A DNA stretch of 64,000 nt, taken from contig JBANSL010000004.1 in assembly GCA_037127255.1 (NCBI GenBank), positions 12,814,967 through 12,878,966 on the forward strand, in the 5' to 3' direction. Each line of letters begins with the position of its first letter. Within the stretch, counting starts at the first letter, position 1. The notes below the pieces were generated by a model. The model was not told where the DNA came from. It saw only the letters and a program-made list of their open reading frames with translations, and made no database searches. Made by a program: the position numbers and the translations under genes. Shown here piece by piece: positions 45,071-58,361 of this stretch. The stretch is from Persicaria tinctoria. Lineage: Eukaryota > Streptophyta > Magnoliopsida > Caryophyllales > Polygonaceae.

Positions 45071-47405
45071 ATGGCAGATAACACCATGAGGATGACGCCC
45101 TTCGATGGGACGATAGACTTCGCCATGTGGCAAGTCAAGATGAAGGTTGTGATGATAAAAGAGAAGTGCTGGAAGGCTGTGACTAGAACTCACCCTGAAG
45201 GCACCTCAGATTCATCCAAACTGGAAATGGATGAGCAGGCTCATTCAGAGATAATGATTAGGTTGTCCGGCGACGTAGCTCGTCAGGTGGTGAGTAAAAC
45301 TACTACTAAGTCCCTTTGGGAAGCTCTTGAATCTTTATATTTGACAAAGTCATTACCTTCAAAGATTTCACTACTCAGTAGACTATTCACATTTAAAATG
45401 GATACTAATCTGTCTCTAAATGAAAACTTGGACAAATTTCTTAGGCTAACACAAGAATTGGAAAGAGTTGATGATAAGGTTAAAGACACTCACCAAGCTG
45501 TGTTATTGTTAAACTCTTTACCTGCTCAGTTTGATAATTTCAAAGATGTCATACAGTACATCAATGATGACCTTAGTAAAAATAAAATTCTAGAGTCTAT
45601 CATTGAGAAAAATGAAATTATGAAGGTTTTTAAAACCAAATCTGAAAAGAAAGTTGAGCCTAAACCTGAGGCTCTTGTAGCTAAGGGAAAAGGTAAAGGA
45701 AACAACAAGAAGTCTAAGAAGAAAGATAAGGAAAAAGATAACAAATCTGGTGGAGAAGGGAGTAACAATGGTAACTGTCATTATTGTGATAAACCTGGTC
45801 ATTTCATCAAAGATTGTTACAAGAAGAAAAAAGCTGATGAAAATAAAAGAGCTAAAGAAATTGTTGTTGTGCTTGATTCTAATGTTGAGTATCCTCATCA
45901 ACTACTTATTTGTTCTTCACTAACCTCTAATGACACTTGGATACTATATTCTGGATTCACCATTCATTCTACCTATGATAGGTCAATGTTCAAAACCTTC
46001 AAGGAGTATGATGGTGGGGAGGTGTTACTGGGAGATGACTCATCCCTGGAGATCAAAGGTATAGGCACAATTGCCTTGAGTATGTTTGATGGTAATGTAA
46101 GGGTACTTCAACAAGTAAGATGGGTGCCTGATCTTAAGAGGCACCTTATGTTTGAATCTGTATTGGATGATCAAGGCTATGACATTAGGACTCGAAATGG
46201 GATTAAGGAAGTCTCTAAAAATGGGACTATACTTATAAAAAGTATCAAGAAAGGAGGGTTGTACTGTGTACTTGGTACTCCTGAATTGAACTTTGCCTAT
46301 GTGAGTCTTAATGTTATGACTGATCAAACCAAATTATGGCACACTAGACTTGGTCACATTGGTATTCATGGTCTGCATCAGTTGTTTAAACATGGTATTA
46401 TCTCTGTGAAGCATGTTGACTTGAATTTTTGTGAAGATTGCATTCTAGGAAAAAAAAGTCTAAGCATGTTTTTCCTAAATCCACTTACACTACTAAAGAA
46501 CCTCTTGCATATGTTAATTCTAACTTATGAGGCCCTGCCCAAGTTGATACATTTGGTGGTAGGAAATATTTCATCTCTTTCATAGATCATCATTCTAGAA
46601 AGGTTTGGATTTATCTGCTTAGGTCTAAAGATGAAGCTTTTAACAGTTTTAAAACTTGGAAATTGCTTGTTGAGAATGAATCTAATCACAAACTTAAGTG
46701 TCTTAAAACTGATAATGGTCTTGAGTTTTGTAATCATGCTTTTAATGATTTCTGTTTGCAACATGGCATCAAAAGACACCTCACTATTCCTGGCACCCTT
46801 CAGCAGAATGGGACTGTTGAGAGGATGAACAGAACCTTGCTTGAAAGAGCAAGGTGTCTGCTCATAAGTGCTGGAATGAAACCTTCTTTATGGGGTGAAG
46901 CAGTCACCACTGCTGCATACCTCATAAACAGGTCCCCATCATCTGTGATTGAGTTCAAAACTCCACAAGAGATGTGGACTGGAAGGAAACCTAACCTATC
47001 CCATCTGAGGCCCTTTGGATGCACTACCTACACTCATGTGTCTCAAGGTAAGCTGCAACCAAGGGCCCAGAAAGGGGTACTGTTAGGTTATCCTGAAAGT
47101 ACTAAAGGTTACAAGGTGTTGCTTGTGCAACCCCATGGTTACAAAGTGATCATATCCAGAAATATAACCTTTAATGAGGTGGTTTTTTACTTTAAGAACA
47201 GGCTGACCGGTTCAACTGAGTGTGCAGGTACAGATCAAGACACAACAGCTCCCTCATCTTTCTATCTACCTCATGAAGGGGGGTGGCTGGAGATGAGGAT
47301 GAAGATCAAGATTATGATGACCCAACTCCCCCTCAAGACCACCAGGATGCCTTATCTCAGGATGGTCATGCTGAAAATGATCAACAAGACCTTGAAGGTC
47401 ATCAA
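45071..47405 (+). pseudogene. Copia C gag, protease and integrase, inactivated
   Basis: Starts ATGGCAGATAAC at 45071. Gag is followed by a lysine-rich basic stretch and one zinc knuckle (CHYCDKPGHFIKDC). The protease active site reads WILYSGFTIH: the catalytic aspartate of DSG is replaced by tyrosine. GAG-pre-integrase LWHTRLGH is intact. A length change in the A-run at about 46449-46457 shifts the frame. Just after it, the first integrase aspartate motif reads NSNL followed by TGA where the family has HSDLW. The second part (from about 46663) keeps LKTDNGLEF and QQNGTVERMNR. The sequence stops at the nested insertion. Confidence 0.9.
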
Positions 47406-50360
47406 TGTAAAGGCTCGGATTTTCAAATCCTATTTTTTTTTTCGGAAAAAGAGAATTTAAAAATGAAATTAAATCGGTTTTAAAACTCGTTTAGTGGAAT
47501 TCGAGGAAACTAACATTCGAGAGCTAATTTCGGGTTTAGAAATTCGCGTATTCGGGATCTATTTCCGGGTAATTTTTTTACCCAATTCCACACTCCACCC
47601 TCACCCACTCCCGTAACTTCACCTTACCTTGCTGTCCATTCCCTCCCGCCTATTTCATCACCATACCCCGTCAACCTCACCATCACCTTCCTGATGATGA
47701 GCCATCCCACGCCATCACCTTTCTTCTTCACCATCGGTTCACCATCGATCACCGCCACCATCATCGTTCCTCCACCTTCACTCCTTCCTCCTCACCACCA
47801 CTTCCGTCAGCACCATCGACACCCATCGGAGCCACCTCCAGCAGAAGCGGAGCCACCAGGAGCAACCACATGAGCCACCGCAGCACCGACGACCTCCCTT
47901 TTTCCATGTTTCCACAACCAAGGTCGTCGCTCGATTCATTCTCGAAACAAACTTCCGGTAAGCCGTTCTCCTTCGTTTCCGATCCAAATCACCCCCGAGC
48001 TCCTCCATCACACTCACCCATGTTCGGCGCAGGTCCGACGAGCCATCGCGAGCCACCGACGAAGCCCAGAACTCCGATCGAGAGCTCCGAAGTCGCGAAA
48101 AATCCATCTCGGTGAGCTCCGAATTTATCCTCGTTTTGATTCGTTTCTGAGTCTTTTTCGATGTCTAGACTAGTCGGGAGTGAGAGAGGGCTGAGTGTGG
48201 GACGATCGGGTGAACTCGAGAGCTCCGGCGAGCTCGAGAGTGGCGGTGAGCTAACGTCGAGGGCGGGGGACCGTGAGCGTGGGCACGAGCGAGCGAGGAG
48301 CGAGCGTTGTGTGAGCTGTGTGCGTGAGCCGGATCGGGCGTGGGAGGTGCGAGAGTCTGAGCTGGGCGAACCCGGGCGAGCGCGAGGCAGGCTGAGCGAA
48401 CCGTCGACGATCAGAGTGGCGCGGGCGCGGGAGCTTCTCCATTTGGAATCCGGGAGGAAGATGAAGCTGATGTGGCTTCCGTGGGCCCACCTCCTTAAGC
48501 TAGTTGTATTCTAATATTTAACCGGTTGGGAGTTTATAATTACGGGTTCGGTTCGGTACGGTTCGGGTTATCCGTATATTATCTAACTAATTAACGGTAA
48601 TTAAAATATATTATAATAGTAATTGAGGATTTAAAAGATAAATTAGTATATTTTGGGAAAATTATAAGAGTTGATTTATTAAATAAAAATGGCCGGGATT
48701 TTAGGGGATTTGGAAATAACTTATAAAAGTGTTAAATAAAGGGGTATTTAAAATATCATGTAATACTATTTGAGATTTAAAATATATTATTGGGACTTCA
48801 AGATTTATAAAGGATTTGGAAAAGAATTTCAAGGTTGGAAATTAATCTAATAAATAAATTTAAAAGGGAATTTGGCGAGTATTTTCGAGGGTCGGAATAC
48901 TTAACTATTTAACTGGGATTTGAAACGATTCTGAAACTAACTCGGGAATAAGACTTATTTGATGACTAACTAGCATGATAATATGATCGTTTGGCTAACA
49001 GTATGATATGTATGACTAATAGCATGACTTATGGTGAATTATTATATGAGATTAAATGTTGGATAACTATGACGATCTAGTAGGATTTTATATCACACAA
49101 ATGATGTCTTATGATTTTGATGAACCATTGAGGTATATGTGGAAATGATGTATATGAAAATGCGAAATTGGTTGAATGATTTATGGAGAACGATGTGGTC
49201 TTGGGGAGCGGATGATGCGATAAAAGGGCTTTCATAATATGTTACTTGTTCTATTGATTGAGGTGTGCTTGAGTGCTTAATAGTTGGATGTAGACTTATG
49301 TATATTCCATTACGTACTAGGTGATACTCTGTGATTGTGACTACTATGTGCTGGATTCTTCTATTGCCGATCTGCTAGCCAGGTAAGTACCTCCGGGGCT
49401 TACTCAGTAACCAGTACCTCCTGCCTGATGTGTCATATAGTATGTAGGTGTTTCATATGCATAAGAGCATGCCATGTAGTATCATGCTTAGGAATTGCAC
49501 TTACGAATGAGCATTCTTATTCTGTATGCGTTTGAATACAGAACGGCCGTTATCTGTGAGTCCTAGAGTCCTTGCTAGGGTCATAGGGCAGCCCAGCTTC
49601 ATCGGGTGTTGTCCTCCTCGAGTCATTTATATATATCACGAGATACGAGATGGGCATGAGATATGATACGATGATGAGATATGATATGATGATGAGATTT
49701 GATATGATTATAGCATCGAACTGGCCAGTCTCCACCTTGTCTAGAAGAGGGGTGGTGGTAGAAGAGGGATATACCACTTGGTATTCTTTGTTAAGGCCTT
49801 ACTTAATATTCCGCACATATGAGTTAGGAACATGATAGTGTGGTTAATATTCCAGTACTGCATGAAGGCATCTTTATTCTAGGTATAGGCGTATTATATG
49901 TCCTCAGCGCGGTCAGAGGACCCGCAGGCGGACTCTTGGCCTGACTTGGTGGTATAGTTTCAGGTACCCGATACACTGCTTGATTTTGTGCTGTTATGAC
50001 GGGGTCTATTCATATGGCGGGGAGGGAGTGTTTGAAACCTGACTTCACCAGATTCATGCTTTTGGGATTTCTCCCTACTTATACTCTGTTTTGACCCGGC
50101 TCTGCCGTGGCACAGGTTGTATCATTTTCAGAACTTATGCCCTCTGCATGATAAATGATTTTCCGCGTTGTAGACTTAGGATAGGTACAGGGGTTTACCC
50201 CGGGGTCTCCAACGGACCTTTCGGATTTGGGTGCGAAATCCCAGTTTAAACTACAAATCTTCGGTTTCAAACCTTCCACCTGTACTCGGGGCGCAAGATC
50301 CTAACGAGGGGTTTTATCCCTCGAAACGTAACTCGGGAATCATAATCCCGGGCCGTTACA
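47406..50360 (+). repeat. LARD 5' LTR
   Basis: 2955 bp. Begins TGTAAAGGCTCGG and ends CCCGGGCCGTTACA. GC-rich in the first kilobase and AT-rich after about 48520. Short open frames in it are repeated exactly in the other LTR and show no protein family. Confidence 0.93.
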
Positions 50361-53300
50361 AAGGTGGTATCAGAGCTGAGGTTTTGCAATCCGAGTACAA
50401 TAGGTTGAAGAGGTTTTGAAAATCGCCCAATGTTTTCAAATGGTTTTGGAAAATATTTTATAAAGGGCAAAATGAATTTAATTGGACTTAAAACCTAAAA
50501 TGAATAAAGGGGAAATAATCTCGTGGGTAGAGACCCAAGCGGTAGACATCCCTTATGGATGTAGAATTCGGGGAACGGTAGGCAAAATATTAGCTTTTAT
50601 TTACAGATGGGCCTAGAAGACTCCAAGGAACACCACGGAGGTTGGAGTATTGAGTTAGGAGGCTGTGAGGTTCTTGCCCCTCCGGTCAGCTGCCCCTCGA
50701 AGGGTAGCATAGATCGTCTATGTGCTTTATAAATTGGGCCCGAGGGCGATCCTCCTTGAAGTGGATCATATTATCCCGTTGATTGCTTCCGTGTTGAGTG
50801 CTATTATGCTTATGCTAGAGAACTAATCGGTATGCCCTAACTTGAATCATATGTTGAATAGTTGTGCAAACGGGATAGTGGGAGAAAACCTTGTTCTTAT
50901 GAAATTGGAATTCCTGTCTTGTCGGAATAGCCTTGCAATAATTCAAACACCCTGATGGTTCTAACTCCGTCTTCTGCCCCCACCAAAACATTTAGGCATG
51001 TTAGCAAGGGTCGAGAAGCATCCCCTCTCCCTGTTTCGAGTCTTGTTTCGTATCCCACCATCGTGTCAGATGTGAGGGTTACCTGAGTATATTAGTGGGA
51101 GTGAGGATTTAAATCGTTTCGAGATAGAAGTGAGTTGTCTTATGGAGTCATCCCTTTCGATCCTCGTAATGGCCAACCATGTCTTCTTGCAACAAGAGTC
51201 TAAACACGAGTTTTACCCTCACCTCTCGGAAACGGCGTGAATGTCCTTGTGTCAAGCGAGTCATACTAGCGTCCCACGGGAAAACGGGGTGGTGAGTCTG
51301 TGATTGTCCTTAGAGAATTCTATCAAGTTATAATGATGGCCTCCTTATGATTTCATGAAATTGCATATTGGTATAATTCAGCATGACTTGCCTGGTACCT
51401 TGCATGGTTGCACTTATGAGTAGATGTATGTGTCGTATGTATTGAATCCCCAGGATTACCGTCTCCCTATGAACTAGGTCCATGATAGTGTGCTCAACTT
51501 TTGTTGTATGTTAAAACGTGAATTGGATGACTTACCATGTCAGATGAACCTCATTGGACCTCCTGATTGTGTACATGTTTAAAAACTATTGCTAGTATCA
51601 TGTAGGATATATACCTCCTAGTTATAAGCCCTCATATGATTGTGTGACATATTAGTCTTAGTATGTGAATATGGATGTATGTGATGAGATAGTTGCTATA
51701 CCAACTCTGCATGAACTGACTATACCCTTAGCATGATTTTAGGGTGCATCTTAGCATGCTTGCCTCAATCTCGCAATATTATGACTTGCTTATGTGTGTA
51801 TCTAAATTGAGTGATAAGTCGTGCATAGGATATCTTGTGATGTTTGCTAGGTCTTGCATAACTTATGACATATATGTCCCATGTCAGTCTGTGCATACAT
51901 GTTCTTAGTCTGTCAAGCATGATTGGTGAATGAAATGATAGGTTCCTAGCTTGTTCTGCGCACACATAAAAGATGATTATATGAACATGTTATGAATGCA
52001 TAAATTGATATCCCTTCAGATAGGTGCATACTAGTGTGAAATAATGTGATGATATCTCTTGATTTTTATGTGCTTGTGTGCCACAATTATAAGGGCATCG
52101 TTGTAACTCTCGGGTTAGGATCTTCTCCTTGGTCTCGTCGTCCCTAGTCCTGGTCCATGTCTGAACTCAGGAAGTTGTGTCGTCCACCCTTGTCTCTCCC
52201 CTATCTCTGTAACTTATAACCCTTGCAATCTTTCGATGAGCGCCGACATGCAAGAAAGGACCGACGACCAAGTGGCACCATAGCAGCGCAACGGAAGTGT
52301 GATGGGTCCATGACCCATAGACCACAAGACTGACGTCGCCAAAAGTATACAAAGAACGAACACATTTGAAAGATGGTAGCCACGTACGTGATTCTCTTAG
52401 ATGACTCAAGGAATGACGTTCTTAATTCAAATCATGGATTCTTCTACACTAATCGGAATTGATGTTTTGTGATAAGCCTAGAACTGACATAATTGAATGT
52501 GTGATGAGGGATGTGCTGAATTGGTAGCAATGATTGCCTGACTAACTTGTTTCTATGACGATGTGCCTTGGTGCTTGGTATACTGACTTACGGGTGAGTA
52601 GGTTATATGTATGGGAGTGCTTTATTCCTGAGCTTGAGTTGTGAGATTGACGGGTTGGAAGGTGGCAGGTGGATTAAGGCATTCGGATTGGGTCATTGGT
52701 CGTGTGAGACGGGGTACAGGAAGGATGCGTTAGCTTGAGTAGAGCCGAGTGAGTTGGGATGTGTCGAAGATAGTGGTCTGTGAGTATAGATGAGCTTCCA
52801 GGTTGGTCTTAGGTGAGCAGTGGGGCTAGTATGGCGAGATGTTGAGGGGGGTGTCCTAGTGAGAAGTGGTAGTCTAGGCAGGTAGTGTGTGCGGGTAGTA
52901 TAAGAGAGTGGTTGGCTGAGGTATGGACTAGTTGCATTAGGGTGATCTTGAGATTGGGTGTAGGTAGAGGTAGTTAGGATAGTTCTAGAGGTGGATGGGC
53001 GAGCTAGGAGTTGATCGGGGGATTCTTAAGGGGAGGTGTTGTGAGACGGATTGGTGTGCTAAGGAAGGTGTCTAGATAGTCTATGAGCGGATCGTGGGCG
53101 GTGTCGAGGATGATCGATTAATGAACGTTTGAGGAATCGTAGAATTTGGGACTAGATGATGTGTGATGTGAGTGGGAGCGATTTCGGCAAGGGACGAGGT
53201 TGAGGAATTGCCTAAGAAGAGTAGTATGAGGTTGCTTGGGAAATTATCGATCGGGGGTATTAGGTTGTTCATATTAGGGTTGTTCGTGTGATGAGTATTT

Positions 53301-55405
53301 GGAGGCTGTTTAGATAGGATTGGTAATGGTTGGGGAATTTATGAGTGAAGGATCTCTAGATGCGTATTGGAGGATTTTGGCATAGGGAATGAATCGGGAT
53401 TTTTGAGTGGAGGTCATTGTGGCTATTGGGGTAATTGAGGATGTGAGATGAATCTTCGAGGAAAGGCTGGTAGCTAGGCAAGGATGTATTTGAGATCCCT
53501 AGTAAGAATGTGGGCTTAAGGTTGAGATAGAGAGCTTATGAGAAGGGATTTGGGAACCAGGCAAAGCAGAAGGTATTGAGGACGTTAGAGGAGAAGATAT
53601 TTTTTTTAAGGTTGGTGAAGTTGCAGTGCTTAGGAAATTCGGACGAGGATGTCATAGGAATTCGGTGAAAATGTTGATCGGTACATATGGGTTTAAGTGG
53701 TAGAGATTTTGAAGTTAAGGAAGCGTGATCTGAGGCAATTTGGGGAAACATGCAGAGTTGAAGGAACTAGTCTAGGTAGAGTATGCTGGGAAGAGGATCT
53801 AGAGTAGGTCGGCTTGAGGGTCATGGTGATTCGTGGTTGGGATTACCACTAGTTGGGTTCTGTGTTAGAATTGGTAGGGAGTGTCAAGTGTGAGATGGTC
53901 AGCATGAGTTGGGTCCTTAGAGGTGGATGGTTAGTGAGAGTGGTTAGTGGTGCGTGGAGTTTGATCAGGTTCGCAAGGTGATTCGAGATGTCTCTTTAGG
54001 AGATTATGTTCCGGCGAAGTCTTGAGAGCCTAGAAAGAGTAAGTGAGATTGTTAAGAAGAATCTAGATCAATCGTTAGAGTAGTTCGGTTGAGGACTCAG
54101 AATTTCTCTTAGAGGGTAAAGATGGGACTTGTAGAGGACCTCTAGGGCAAGGACGTGTTCTATATGGAGTTTTCGTAGTAGATCGAATTATTCAGCTTGT
54201 CGGAATGAGGGAATTTTGTGATTTGGGAACTTCGAGATATAGTTTTAAATAGTCGAATGGAAGGTAGGAGTTGAGACCGAGATGTCGAAGTGGATTGACT
54301 CTTAGATGGCTTGTTGGCATAGGAGTTGGAATACCTAGTAGTTGGTTTAGAAAATTGGCCTTGATTGCAGGTAGTTATGAGGCCAAAAAGGTTGTATGTA
54401 TCCGGGATGCAATAATGTCTAGAACTGGTAGTGAATTGAGTTAGTAGTACTCGGTGAAGTTGATCTTAGTGCAAGAGCTGATGAGTAGTGGTCGTGTCTT
54501 GTCATGATTGGTAGTTATAGGCAGGTTCTCTTGATGATGTGATCTAGCTTATGCTTTACTTGGGGACGAATGTGGTGCGAATTTTATGTTATAGACAATG
54601 TTGATTCTATGATGTATTGTCATTGACAATAGTGAACTGTTAGTACTAACATAGCTGAACTCGATCGAATGCTACTGTACAGAAGTACTTATTTGCCTCT
54701 AATGGGATGACGCTTGGCAGTAGCATGAGTATGATGTGATTACCTGATTGATATGATGTGCTTATCTGTTTGGTATGACGTGCTTATCTGATTGATATGG
54801 TGTGTAACTTCTGTGAGATGACGTGATAAATCCTACCATGAACGATACGATGCTAGATATGTTATGGTATGTGACTGTTCGTGACATGAGTATGACTGGT
54901 TATGAACGTGTGATACGATCGCTATGTTGAATAATTGCTATGATATATGATGCCTTGAATTGGAATTGCTAGGATTATAGAAACGAATTGATGAGATTTG
55001 ATTTTGACTTGGAACCTAGGAAGGAAATATGGGATTAGCCCTTAGAGGTGGATGATAGAATTAATTGAGAAGTTGGAAATGATTTTGTCTAACGTCGAAC
55101 TTGAAATTTTGAATGGTGTTTCAAAAGAGTCTGGCTTGAATTTTAAGAAACTAATGTGGCTCTAGTTTTCATTATAACGCCCCACGAATCGGATACAAGT
55201 ATTTGAGTTATGATATGGCCAAAGAGTCGAAGTAAGGATGTGGTAGGGGCCCATATTACATTCTTACTACGGTCTATTGGGGATATTATGATCACGACAA
55301 CGGTACTGTGAGGATCTCATAGGGGCACTTATGAGGTGTTCACAAGATTAATGACATGATCCTTGTACTGTGAGGATCTCATAGTGGGATATCAAACGTC
55401 ATCAA
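50361..55405 (+). other. LARD interior, non-coding
   Basis: 5.0 kb with the primer site at its start and no open frame longer than about 80 codons. Between about 52600 and 54560 the plus strand is strikingly poor in C and rich in G and T. ACTTGGGGACGAATGT at about 54558 resembles the end of gypsy coding regions. TACTGTGAGGATCTCATAG occurs twice near the end (about 55304 and 55368). There is no purine tract directly before the 3' LTR. Confidence 0.75.
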
Positions 55406-58361
55406 TGTAAAGGCTCGGATTTTCAAATCCTATTTTTTTTTTTCGGAAAAAGAGAATTTAAAAATGAAATTAAATCGGTTTTAAAACTCGTTTAGTGGAA
55501 TTCGAGGAAACTAACATTCGAGAGCTAATTTCGGGTTTAGAAATTCGCGTATTCGGGATCTATTTCCGGGTAATTTTTTTACCCAATTCCACACTCCACC
55601 CTCACCCACTCCCGTAACTTCACCTTACCTTGCTGTCCATTCCCTCCCGCCTATTTCATCACCATACCCCGTCAACCTCACCATCACCTTCCTGATGATG
55701 AGCCATCCCACGCCATCACCTTTCTTCTTCACCATCGGTTCACCATCGATCACCGCCACCATCATCGTTCCTCCACCTTCACTCCTTCCTCCTCACCACC
55801 ACTTCCGTCAGCACCATCGACACCCATCGGAGCCACCTCCAGCAGAAGCGGAGCCACCAGGAGCAACCACATGAGCCACCGCAGCACCGACGACCTCCCT
55901 TTTTCCATGTTTCCACAACCAAGGTCGTCGCTCGATTCATTCTCGAAACAAACTTCCGGTAAGCCGTTCTCCTTCGTTTCCGATCCAAATCACCCCCGAG
56001 CTCCTCCATCACACTCACCCATGTTCGGCGCAGGTCCGACGAGCCATCGCGAGCCACCGACGAAGCCCAGAACTCCGATCGAGAGCTCCGAAGTCGCGAA
56101 AAATCCATCTCGGTGAGCTCCGAATTTATCCTCGTTTTGATTCGTTTCTGAGTCTTTTTCGATGTCTAGACTAGTCGGGAGTGAGAGAGGGCTGAGTGTG
56201 GGACGATCGGGTGAACTCGAGAGCTCCGGCGAGCTCGAGAGTGGCGGTGAGCTAACGTCGAGGGCGGGGGACCGTGAGCGTGGGCACGAGCGAGCGAGGA
56301 GCGAGCGTTGTGTGAGCTGTGTGCGTGAGCCGGATCGGGCGTGGGAGGTGCGAGAGTCTGAGCTGGGCGAACCCGGGCGAGCGCGAGGCAGGCTGAGCGA
56401 ACCGTCGACGATCAGAGTGGCGCGGGCGCGGGAGCTTCTCCATTTGGAATCCGGGAGGAAGATGAAGCTGATGTGGCTTCCGTGGGCCCACCTCCTTAAG
56501 CTAGTTGTATTCTAATATTTAACCGGTTGGGAGTTTATAATTACGGGTTCGGTTCGGTACGGTTCGGGTTATCCGTATATTATCTAACTAATTAACGGTA
56601 ATTAAAATATATTATAATAGTAATTGAGGATTTAAAAGATAAATTAGTATATTTTGGGAAAATTATAAGAGTTGATTTATTAAATAAAAATGGCCGGGAT
56701 TTTAGGGGATTTGGAAATAACTTATAAAAGTGTTAAATAAAGGGGTATTTAAAATATCATGTAATACTATTTGAGATTTAAAATATATTATTGGGACTTC
56801 AAGATTTATAAAGGATTTGGAAAAGAATTTCAAGGTTGGAAATTAATCTAATAAATAAATTTAAAAGGGAATTTGGCGAGTATTTTCGAGGGTCGGAATA
56901 CTTAACTATTTAACTGGGATTTGAAACGATTCTGAAACTAACTCGGGAATAAGACTTATTTGATGACTAACTAGCATGATAATATGATCGTTTGGCTAAC
57001 AGTATGATATGTATGACTAATAGCATGACTTATGGTGAATTATTATATGAGATTAAATGTTGGATAACTATGACGATCTAGTAGGATTTTATATCACACA
57101 AATGATGTCTTATGATTTTGATGAACCATTGAGGTATATGTGGAAATGATGTATATGAAAATGCGGAATTGGTTGAATGATTTATGGAGAACGATGTGGT
57201 CTTGGGGAGCGGATGATGCGATAAAAGGGCTTTCATAATATGTTACTTGTTCTATTGATTGAGGTGTGCTTGAGTGCTTAATAGTTGGATGTAGACTTAT
57301 GTATATTCCATTACGTACTAGGTGATACTCTGTGATTGTGACTACTATGTGCTGGATTCTTCTATTGCCGATCTGCTAGCCAGGTAAGTACCTCCGGGGC
57401 TTACTCAGTAACCAGTACCTCCTGCCTGATGTGTCATATAGTATGTAGGTGTTTCATATGCATAAGAGCATGCCATGTAGTATCATGCTTAGGAATTGCA
57501 CTTACGAATGAGCATTCTTATTCTGTATGCGTTTGAATACAGAACGGCCGTTATCTGTGAGTCCTAGAGTCCTTGCTAGGGTCATAGGGCAGCCCAGCTT
57601 CATCGGGTGTTGTCCTCCTCGAGTCATTTATATATATCACGAGATACGAGATGGGCATGAGATATGATACGATGATGAGATATGATATGATGATGAGATT
57701 TGATATGATTATAGCATCGAACTGGCCAGTCTCCACCTTGTCTAGAAGAGGGGTGGTGGTAGAAGAGGGATATACCACTTGGTATTCTTTGTTAAGGCCT
57801 TACTTAATATTCCGCACATATGAGTTAGGAACATGATAGTGTGGTTAATATTCCAGTACTGCATGAAGGCATCTTTATTCTAGGTATAGGCGTATTATAT
57901 GTCCTCAGCGCGGTCAGAGGACCCGCAGGCGGACTCTTGGCCTGACTTGGTGGTATAGTTTCAGGTACCCGATACACTGCTTGATTTTGTGCTGTTATGA
58001 CGGGGTCTATTCATATGGCGGGGAGGGAGTGTTTGAAACCTGACTTCACCAGATTCATGCTTTTGGGATTTCTCCCTACTTATACTCTGTTTTGACCCGG
58101 CTCTGCCGTGGCACAGGTTGTATCATTTTCAGAACTTATGCCCTCTGCATGATAAATGATTTTCCGCGTTGTAGACTTAGGATAGGTACAGGGGTTTACC
58201 CCGGGGTCTCCAACGGACCTTTCGGATTTGGGTGCGAAATCCCAGTTTAAACTACAAATCTTCGGTTTCAAACCTTCCACCTGTACTCGGGGCGCAAGAT
58301 CCTAACGAGGGGTTTTATCCCTCGAAACGTAACTCGGGAATCATAATCTCGGGCCGTTACA
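55406..58361 (+). repeat. LARD 3' LTR
   Basis: 2956 bp, almost identical to 47406-50360. Preceded by GTCATCAA, the same eight bases that precede the 5' LTR in the host element. Confidence 0.93.

Larger units (their letters stand above)
47406..58361 (+). mobile_element. LARD-like LTR retrotransposon nested in copia C, no coding capacity
   Basis: Two LTRs of 2955 and 2956 bp (47406-50360 and 55406-58361) with ends TGTAA...TTACA, and the target duplication ATCAA at 47401-47405 and 58362-58366. By eye the LTRs differ at only three places: one T-run, 49165/57166 and 50348/58349. The primer site is TGGTATCAGAGC at 50365-50376. The 5.0-kb interior has no gag or pol that I can recognise. This is the design of large retrotransposon derivatives. 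The LTR style (long, TTACA end, Met-tRNA primer) suggests that Tekay/Del-type gypsy elements supplied the enzymes; that is inference. Confidence 0.93.

Noticed and set aside
47778..48514. Open frames of 80-120 codons in the LARD LTR, found again at 55779-56515
   Set aside because: They are identical because they lie in the two LTR copies. Several frames overlap on both strands in a GC-rich region, and none shows a protein family.
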